Shown here one piece after another: positions 23,601 to 33,460 of a stretch of DNA of 60,000 bases; within the stretch, counting starts at the first letter, position 1; every line of letters starts with the position of its first letter. Origin of the DNA: Cristatella mucedo (taxonomy: Eukaryota; Bryozoa; Phylactolaemata; Cristatellidae); NCBI GenBank assembly GCA_009760855.2, contig WPIO01000002.1:10614501-10674500 (forward strand), in the 5' to 3' direction. The translations under genes and the position numbers were made by a program. The notes beneath the pieces are model-generated. The model did no database searches, was not told the DNA's origin, and saw only the letters and a program-made list of their open reading frames with translations.

Positions 23601-26600
23601 CACTTGCCTTGCTGCATCTGCATTTGCTAGTAAGGGTTCGCAGCCGACTACATTTCTGCTCCATTTCTGGTCTGTCTTTTTTAGCATGCAACCGCCATGT
23701 CGAGCTTTTCTGTACCTGGTTAGGGATAGCTCCTGCGGCTCGATCGAAAGGACAGGTTGTGGTGATTCTAGTTCATATTGGGGTGATGTGCTTGCCAACC
23801 TTGGTGTGGATACCACACGTTACTAAAGCTTGAAGCTCATGCGTGATATGGCTCTGCCACCAAAGGTGCTGATTGATTGCCCGTATTGGCAGCTGCAATT
23901 AGTTTTTAAGCAAACTAAAAATATGGACGGGACAACGCAATTTCCTAGGAGGCTGTCCTTATTGGAACCTATGGCCTACATTGCTTGCCGTTAGCAGTGG
24001 TGAAATTTGTTGGCTGCTGCTCGGAATGGGAAACAAGGCCCTTTCCATAGAGTACTGCTAATCCTGTCTTGCCTTTACGGCTGGTATTTGAATAGTGCTG
24101 GCAGCATGACGAGCCATCTATCGTACTATTGGCTTCAGAAGCCGCTTGGACAATGCTTAGCTGGACGTGCAACTTGCATGCAAAAAATGCGAGGCTAATT
24201 AATTTAATGTATTGTATCTCTGTCTGCAACTCCACGAAGCCACAAGCAGAAAAAGTGGGTGTTTCGCAGGAGAGTATTCTATAGTGCACTCAGAGCCTGC
24301 GAAGCTTTTCTATGTGCATGCGGTAGCCAACAGTCTTTATAAAACAAGTGTTCTGTTTTAAATCTGCTGTTGCGCAGAAAGCACCATCACTGCCCATCGG
24401 GCCCCTTACGGCAGTGGTTTTTATCAGCTGAATGCTCACTATACGTCCCGTCGGTAGATGCAGCCTTCAAAGTGTTGATATCACGAAGGCACAGTACAGA
24501 ACAGGTTTGTACCTGTTAGCAGCCGACTCTCATTCTTAATTTGAGGAGAGACGTGAATCGATATGCCACTTGGATTCTGGCGATAGACATTTATCTGTTC
24601 TACTCAGGAAGCTGATTGCCGGTCATATCGGTTCTTAAATTATTGTTCGAGAGCCGGCAAACCGACTTATATAACCGCTGCCATGCACTGTGGGATTCCG
24701 TAGTATTGGACAGAAAAGAGAGAAGAATCTGCGCTGACCTCTTGGGAGTGAACGCCGGATGCCAGCCTCGCCCCTCCGAGGCTCGTATGCTGTCTGCTTG
24801 GATCACGAGTGCAGCTTCAGCATGCAGGCATGCGGCCGCTTCGCAGAGCAATTTGACGCTGTTTCTCTTAGGGTCACGTCGTTGCGAGTCACCTGCCCGC
24901 CGAGGATCTGGCCGACATAAGCACGTATGCTAAATTCTATGGCCTCTTGGACGTGTCACGCAGCAGAGCATTCGAGAATATCGTCATCTGGCGAGAGGTC
25001 TTCCCGAGGCGCAGACGCAACGATGGCTGCAGCACCTGGTCGCCAGCGCCCGGCTACAGCGAGCCGGAAGGTCGCTGGTTCATGCTCATCAGCGCACTGG
25101 TACTGGGCCGCAGCCGCTGCCGCCGCTTGCCGTGTGCTGGCGCTGCTGCTGCCAAAACTGCAGCTCGCACGTTTCTCCTTCGACCTTGGCCGGTCGCGTG
25201 GTCACGGCTGCTTCCGGGGCTGCAGTCTCATTGCAGCTCCTGCAGGCAGCCGATAGCCTTGCTGCCCCCAGGAGCTACCCCCTGGCTCACTATTGTAAAA
25301 GCGCTATTGCGTCGCAATTTAGTGATGGCGGACCGTGTACCGCCTACCCGTACTTGCTCTCTTAATAATATTGAACCGTTTGCATTGCGTCTTGTTCCAA
25401 GCATTGTCCTCTGCAGGTGCGATGGGAAAATTTTGAAAATATTCTAAAATGATTTTCGTCCTACATCGTCGTACATTTTCGTCACATGTACATAGGAGAC
25501 TCTCCTTTTTTAGGGTCATGGTGCTCTAGCGGTGCTTCTGGAAGCGGGAGGCTGTTCAACTAGGTGAGTCGGAAGTGTTCGCGGCAGCTAAATGCCCTAA
25601 CACCATGCGCTGCCATGTCAACAGAATTGAACTAAGCCGGTGACATTCGGCATTATGGTTTCGTTCGTGCTTAGGTAGCATCGACTTTACTTTCATAAAG
25701 TGCTGTCATCTTTGAGTTGGTAGCCCTGCATTAACTTTCTCAACTCTGTTACTCGTAAACGTGGCTAGTATTTTGGAGGGACAAATTAGTGAATGTAAAT
25801 ACAAGAAAGTCAACTGCCATAGCACTCTCATAAACACCAGAGAGAGACCTCAACAATCTACCAAGCAGTTCGAATTCAAAGCTGAACCATGTAATGTGTA
25901 GGTAGAAGTCTCAGCAAATGTTTGAACAAAGGAAAAATGAATATAAATTTTCACATGTAGATTACCTATCAAAACATTCGTTGATTTAGCAAATTAACGA
26001 ATCCGGGTTTTGTAGCACCGCACTTAGTAATGCATCTCCTTCTGTAAGTCCACAAAGCCCTTGAACTTGAAGCGGGGATGCTACTCAGGAGAGTTTTCTG
26101 TACACACTCAAAGTCTAAGCAGCTTTCGGTGCCCATGCGGCTGCCAACAGACGGCTCGTCATCTCAGGCAGCAAAGAGAAAGTGAGAAGCATAGCTGAGT
26201 CAGGAGGACAGTCGAAGAATCGAGTAGCCACGGACGGCTCGTCCGGATTCCTCGTCTAGATTTCTCTCTAGAGGTACGACCAATCAAGTTGCTTTGGCCA
26301 TCTTTTCTTCGTCCTCTGTGCCAGATGCAGCGCCCGTGCAGATACAGTGGCTGACCAGAGGTGCGGCAGCCGGGGGCGATCAGCCAGAGCCAATAGCAGC
26401 CTTATCAAACTTATAAAGTATAGCTGACCTGCTGTCCCATCACGCTCTCGCAGTAAAGTAATTTGGTCTGTATAGCCAGCCAGCCACCCACAGTAACTTG
26501 GATGTGGTGATATGCTATGCTGTCGTGCCATCTGATGTGACTGGCTAGCTGTGTCCCTTCCAAAAGTGTGAATCGTGTATTTGGTTAAAAGTATCGGTCA

Positions 26601-29600
26601 GGTACATAGAGTCAGTCTTGCCGAGGCCTCTGACCAGGTCGTATCGTGCCTGAGAAAGGTCCCGTCGTCTGTCAAGTCCTTTTGCTGCCTCCCAATCTTT
26701 GCCTGCCAGTTTTCTATTTTCTCTTTGTGACATCCCTGGTAATGACAGTCCTAGCAACGCTTCACTTCCTATTAGCTGGGCGTGCTGTGGCAGGTATGCA
26801 TACACTGAAGCCGTATCCATGTGGATCGCCAAGCTCGATTGCTGATCATGCACATGCAGGCCCTGACAGAAGGGAAGTGGACGTAGTGTTTAGAAGCTGA
26901 TTCAACAGCCTTGCTTACTGTTTCCTTCTTGAGCCTGAGGTGTGTGACGGTTGACCATGTCTTACGTAACTGGCACTGCAGACATACAGAGGACGACCTA
27001 TCGGTCGCTGATGCATGCTGCCACCTTGGTAGTCACACTCACTGCTGACAGCGCGCATTCCTCACGTCATTGTCGCCTTCGATCTGCTTCAGGATGACTG
27101 GCTATCCTGCTCCAGATCCATTCTACGTCAACCAAGTGCAACAGACACTGCTCGAGCTTGAGGCCTCGGCTAGTTTCAGTTCCGTATGTGAGCAAAGGTG
27201 AGCGCAGGCTTCTGCTGCTGAGGAGACGAATGAGCACGTGTTTGTGAAAGAGTGAGAGAAGATAGTGAGGGATAAGGGAGAGACTGAGACTGAGGCTGAG
27301 AGAGAGACATAGAGAGAGACAGACAGACAGACAGACAGAGACAGGCAGGCAGAGGGAGACAGAGAGAGAGAGAGATAGAGACAAAGAGGGAGAGCGAGAG
27401 CCAGAGAGGGAGAGGGAGAAGGAGAGAGACAGAGAAGCCGACCCTGACGTTAGATGGTTGGGAGACCAAATCGGTGCTGATCGCCTGTTGCCGCCTAAAC
27501 CCACTAAAGCCTAAATCCTTTGCCACTCGGCGTTTGTACAGGCTGAGGTCATCCCTTCCACCGCTCGCATCGCCTGAAGCATTTCTGTCGGCACAGCACC
27601 TTTCTTCGACGGCCATGTCCCCGATGGGTAAAGCGCCATCATGGGCATTGCACTCACTTGCATCTTGTTGTCGTTGTTTCATTGACTTGTTGCCACTGCC
27701 TTGCTGCTGCTTGTCTGCTCCCACACACAGCTGGTGGCGCCCGGCCCGCTGCCACGCTGCTCAGCGCTGAGCAGGCCGGCCAGCCTCTGCACCTTGTGCG
27801 CTTGCAGCCTTCATCTCGAAGAAGCTGTCTGCAGCCACGTCAGTGGGCAGGGAGCCTAAGCAGCGGAAAACGGCCGCCGTCTCCGGGCAGCAGCAGCAGC
27901 AGCAGCTGGCACCGTCTCGGCGGACGGCTGACCAGGTCGTAGCTGCGTGGATCGGTGAGGCCTGCCTGCGCTATCCCCGAATGGTGGTGCCTCTGCCTAC
28001 TTTGTGTACCCGTTTGCTCGCTCTCTGCTGGATCGATGACGCTGGCGCCTCGTTCTTGCCCAGGGTCTGGCCAGAGCGACGCCGGCGACTCGAACGAGAG
28101 CGCGGCCTCACAAGGCAGCGCATCGCCGCCGGGCACGCCCGGGCCTGCAAGCGGCAATGCATCTGACGTCAGTGCCGGAAGCAGCTTGTACCTGGTTAGC
28201 AGCGCCGTGACTCGTGCGCCGGCGACAGCAGCACAAAAAGCTCTCACCTTCCATGTCCTCCTTCACCCCTACCCACAGGCCCGCGCCGCCCCCCCCCCCC
28301 CCCGATTGCACAAGAGCCGAGTTCTCTGCGCTCTTCTCTTCTCTTTGAGGCCACTCGTTGTTCCCGATCGTGCAGAGCTAGGCGTGTGTGACTTAGTGGA
28401 ACCATCGTTGCCCCTCTCGATGCAGGTACCGAGCCGTCCGCGTAGGGTGATCAGCTCACTGCCGATCGTTCCGGATAGCGCCGCCACCACAGCAGCAGAC
28501 CGGAGCCACGTCACTGCTGCCGGCTCTCTCGGAAGTCTGGGCGGCTGGTACGTACGTCGTGACGTCAGTTATTTTGCCAGCGTCCATCTGCCATCGCCGA
28601 GCCGAGCCTGAAACGGCTCAGTGGCTCAGCCTTGAGCGGCAGATGTCAGGCTGCATGGAATGCGCACTGTCCGTCCGTGCTCGGCTGATACTCAGCCATC
28701 CGATGATCCGTCACGTCAGGTCGGCTGCTGTGAAATGCTGGCTTCCGATTGCAACATCTGCCCCCTTTGGTCTGCATTCGACCCGGTGTCCTCACTGTGA
28801 CAATCCGAGTTTAGTCAGCCGGGCGGCAGACAGAGATTGAGTTCCATAGCCGAGGGTCACAGGCTTGCGTGAAATGGAAACCGAGGTCGGAGGAGGACCT
28901 CAAAGGCGACTCTTCGATGCTATCAAAGGCGAGCATGTGACTTCGGCCTTCATCCTAGCATAGAGGTAAAGCTACAGATTCTAATCGCCGGTCTCACCAG
29001 CGTATTAGCTGTCTGGCAGCTTTGGCTATGTAGCCATTGTGATAAGTGTTCATTTGTGGAAAGACGGGTATGAGTTTATGACATATGCCCTTTGTATGTG
29101 CGACTTCTTCGGAAGCCCGATGAGCTTGTGACACGGGTAGGGGTACATTCGACTCCGCTTATAAGAATAAACTCGGGCCGGCAAATGGCCATTCTTATAG
29201 GTGGATTATTTCCCAATTCGGAGTGAGACTATAGCTAGAGTAAATCTGGGATGCGAAACTGCTATTCTTATAAGCAGAGTATTCCTATATCCGATATTGT
29301 TATACGCACAGTCGACTGTATTTGCCTTGCTATGTTGCAGCTTAACGAGCCTGTGCTCTTTTCTTCGTAGCTAATAGCAACAATACTACTACTAACAATA
29401 ATAATCGTTCGTCGTTTGTGTCGTTTTTGCTCTCAGAGAACTCAATCTCAATCGAGGTGCATTACAGCTCGCTGCAAGAAAATCAATGCCTATGAAGTTA
29501 GTGCCATTCATAATATGAAGCATGCAAAAGAAATCATGCTTTAGCCAGCAAGCTAAAGCAGGCTTTAAGAAACTCGAGGCAACTACTGAAATGTATGTTT

Positions 29601-30571
29601 GGAGATTGAGCACAATCGCACACGCTCGTGTTTATCCACTTGGATACGATGCATACGCACGAGCTCGTGCACCCACAAGGCACCAGCATATGCACGATCG
29701 GCAGAGCAGAGGTGAAAAAAGCTTGAGAGAGAATGAGACGACGTGGCCAGCTATTAGACCAGGACCAATCAATGTAAACCAGATGGTTGCTGATTGGCCA
29801 GTTGTTTGTTGGGTGACCATTCGAGCCTGCTAGTCTCTATGTACTACGTACGCACGTGCCTTGATGCTGTTCGGGATTCTTCTCTAACGCTCGAGTTTGT
29901 TGGTTCGAATTGAGTGCCACTTGGTTGACTCGAACAGTACTAGCATCGCGCCTGTACTCACAGGTGCAAGCAACCGTCTACGTCCGCCGTGCTCAGCCAC
30001 TGGGTGCATGCACACACGCTTGCGCAGGCGCACACACATGCACACGCAAAGACTCGCATCGCTCGTCCGAGCCCCGATGCAGCGTGTACCCACACTTGCT
30101 CATACAAGAGAGCACTTGAGAGCAAGTAAGCACTTGAGCAAAAGAGCGCTTGCCAAACACTTGTAGTAGTAAGGCATGGGCGTACCTAGCGACAGGGTGT
30201 GGCTCGAACCGTGGACCGACCCAAATCGTGCCCTTTCGCGGGGTCTCGTGATGGGCACCTTGATCAAGTCGAGGTTCGTTGCTTCCATGGCCGTTGCTGT
30301 ATTGTTTGGCCAGATTGCCTTTTTGACATAGCGTGAGATGGTGAATTGCGCCTTTTTGCTGTTGACTGCCATGGGTGCCGTGTGTCATCCTTAGCGCCAG
30401 CTGCTGCTGTCCGATTGCACCGGGCCTGCGTGAAAGACTGGACCTTGTCTCTCAAACTGTACTCTCCTCTCTGCTCTGCCTGCTAGCTGGGCATGCTTGT
30501 GCCTTCCATGTCAGTGAATAAGTGTACGTGTGGCTTTGTAAGCATCGGCGTGTGCATCTATGCATGTGTCC

Positions 30572-30632
<61 letters not shown>

Positions 30633-31096
30633 TGTGTGTGTGTGTGAATAATGTAATGTAATGCAATGTAATGTAATGTAATGTATCTCCGTCTGTAACT
30701 CCACAAAGACTATGTGGGTGTTACGAAGGAGAGTTTTGTTTAGCGCACTCACCGCCTAAGCGGCTTTCGGTAGGCATTTGGTAGCCAACAGACTTCGTCT
30801 CACGCAACAAAGAGAAAGTGGGAAGCATAACAGAGTCAGGAGACCAGTTGAAGTAGTGAGTAGCATGGAAGTAGCAGCTCAGGACTGCTGAAAAGGATGA
30901 GCCATAGTCGGCAGCAGGAGAGTAGTTGTCGTTGCATAAGAATTGTAGAAGCAAGTTCCACAGTCTAGGACATGCAGAGCTAAAGCTTCTGTCGCCAACG
31001 GTCTTTGAGCGGAAGAATGGAACAGCTAATTTATCCATACAGGACCTGAGGGCGCAAAGAGGCTGAAACTGGTGCAGCAGTTCTGCTAGGATGTGT

Positions 31097-31139
<43 letters not shown>

Positions 31140-33029
31140 CGTGTGTGCGTGCGTGCGTGCGCGCGTTTGGGCAAGCTTGTGTAGCTTGCATTACTCAGTG
31201 CCTCAAGAGTTAGTGCTACAGCAGGCAGACATGTGAGGTGATTCCCTGCATGCATGCCTGCTGGGTAGTGCCTCTGCCATGACACATCCTTTATCACTGC
31301 CTTCCCAAGTAGCTCTGTGTATCGTCCGAGGTCCCAGCGAGGATTCTCTTTTGTGCTCCCTGCAGTGGCTTCCGGGCCGGATTTGATGTGCACCGGCGTA
31401 GCTGATGAGCGAGCTCTTGGCTTCTCGCCATAGGCTGACAGGTGGCCCCAGCAACACACTGTTCAACTATGTGAGCTTCGACATTGGCCAAGGAGTAATT
31501 GTCACGCCGGCCACTCAGCACGAAGCCATCGCCAGCAAGGGTCCACTGCATGCCGACCTCGTGGACAACTTCTTTCGCTGCTGTACAGTCGTGAGGTCCA
31601 ACCTGAGGAAGGTATTCAACCGTCGTGCAGGCGTGGAAGAGAAATGTGGGCGTGAGCGGCTTGTCCACTTCCTCCTTGTCCTTCGTCCGTTTCCTCTTTC
31701 TCTTCCTTCTCCTCCTCCCTTGGTCTTGAGTGTCTGCAGAACCTTGCTTGGCGTGCGCTTGCATGCCACTTCACTCCACACTCGTCAGACTCTGTGCGAC
31801 CATGCCACCTCGTGTTTGTTGCAAACTCAGCGAGCCTTCGAGACTAAAGGTCATGTCGGCGGCAGCAGCACCACCGACCGAAGTAGCAGTGGTGGACAAA
31901 GCAGCCGTGTCGTCGAGCATGGCGTGCTGTTCCGGTGCCAGCCGGCTACCCATGGCACCTCTGCGGCCTCGAGAAAGCAGCTGTCTGCGCAGCTGCCCCA
32001 AGCCGACGGCAGTGGCAGCAGCATCGGCTACTGGGTCGTCGGGTAAGCCGGCGCCGCCTGGCGGGCACCACTACCGGGCGGCAGCGCCATACTACGGCCG
32101 AGCAGTGGCCCTCTGTCTGGCAGGCGTCACAGCAGCAGCCTACGGCAGCACACGGCTGCAGCGTGCTCTGCACGCCGCCCGAGGCTCGACATGGTCGGCT
32201 GCAGCGCCCACAGCGCTGGTGCGGTGTGTCGGGTGTTGATGCCGTCGTTCTGTGCCGTTTCTTGCTCACTGCTGAGCAAGGTCAAGCTGGCCGGCCTTCA
32301 GATGCTCCCCCTCTTGTGTATCGGCCTATCGAACGATACCTCGGCTTCTTACTGACGGTCAAACGTCAGCGAGTTGGCGAGGTGGGCTGCAGCTGCCTTG
32401 GCCCTCAGGCCATTGAGCTAGCATAGGGACCAAACGCCTGCAACCTAGTGCAGGCGGGTGCCTACTGCTGGCTGGCGCCTACGCCTGGCATGCATTTCAT
32501 TAGCCTAAAGAGACCGCAGACAATGGGCAGCTGCCCATTGTCTCTCGTGGGGTAGGCATGGGCGGTGGGCATGCCGAGTGTGTCCGCTCGAATGACAATT
32601 AGTAGATTTTGCCTACCGACCGCATCGTCCTCTTTGTCTGGCTTGGCATCGCGATTGCTTCACTTTGCAGCTTTCAGCCGTCATCTGAGCCAGTGCGTGG
32701 GCTTTGTGCCGCCTAGCGAATTCGTGGGCGATCGACTGTTAGCTTAAGCGAGGCTGACGTACTACTAATGAGAACGGCACTGGCGTGGGTGCTCTGCTCG
32801 GCCCATCCTCCTGCCCATGTGATCTGCTACCTGCTCCCGCTGCTGACACTGCTGCTGCTCTGAGGTATTAAGTGTGGTGACCGGCCTGTGCTGCGATGGA
32901 GTCAAGAGTGCAGTTCCATCGTGATTGGCAAAGCTGCTACTGCCCTCACAAAGAGAGGAAGAGAGACGAGAAAAAAGGCCGAGAGAGAGACTGAGAGGGT
33001 GAGGAAGGCAGACAGACAGACAGAGAGTC

Positions 33030-33093
<64 letters not shown>

Positions 33094-33385
33094 CTCACCA
33101 TGACACATTGATCTTGGCTAGCCTCACGCAGAGATATGAGCGATCAAGTCGCCTTGGCTAGACGTTCCTTGCCCCCCCCCCCCCCCCCGCACTGCAGCCG
33201 GCTCACTGACAGCAGGGGTCAGTGCTTGTGTGTGTGTTGTGTGTGTGTGCGTGCGAGCATGTGTATGTGTGTGTATGTTGTGTGTGTGTGTGTGCATGCG
33301 AGCATGTTTATGTGTGTGTGTGTGTGTGTGTTTGTGTGTGTGTTTGTGTGTGTGTGTATGTTGTGTGTGTGTGTGCATGCGAGCA

Positions 33386-33460
<75 letters not shown>

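Noticed and set aside
31612-31830. Continuous open frame linking INTU exons q and r
   Set aside because: The frame happens to stay open, but a vertebrate-like spacing is obtained only if it is spliced out. The retained version would insert about 73 residues with no match; it could still be a retained-intron isoform.
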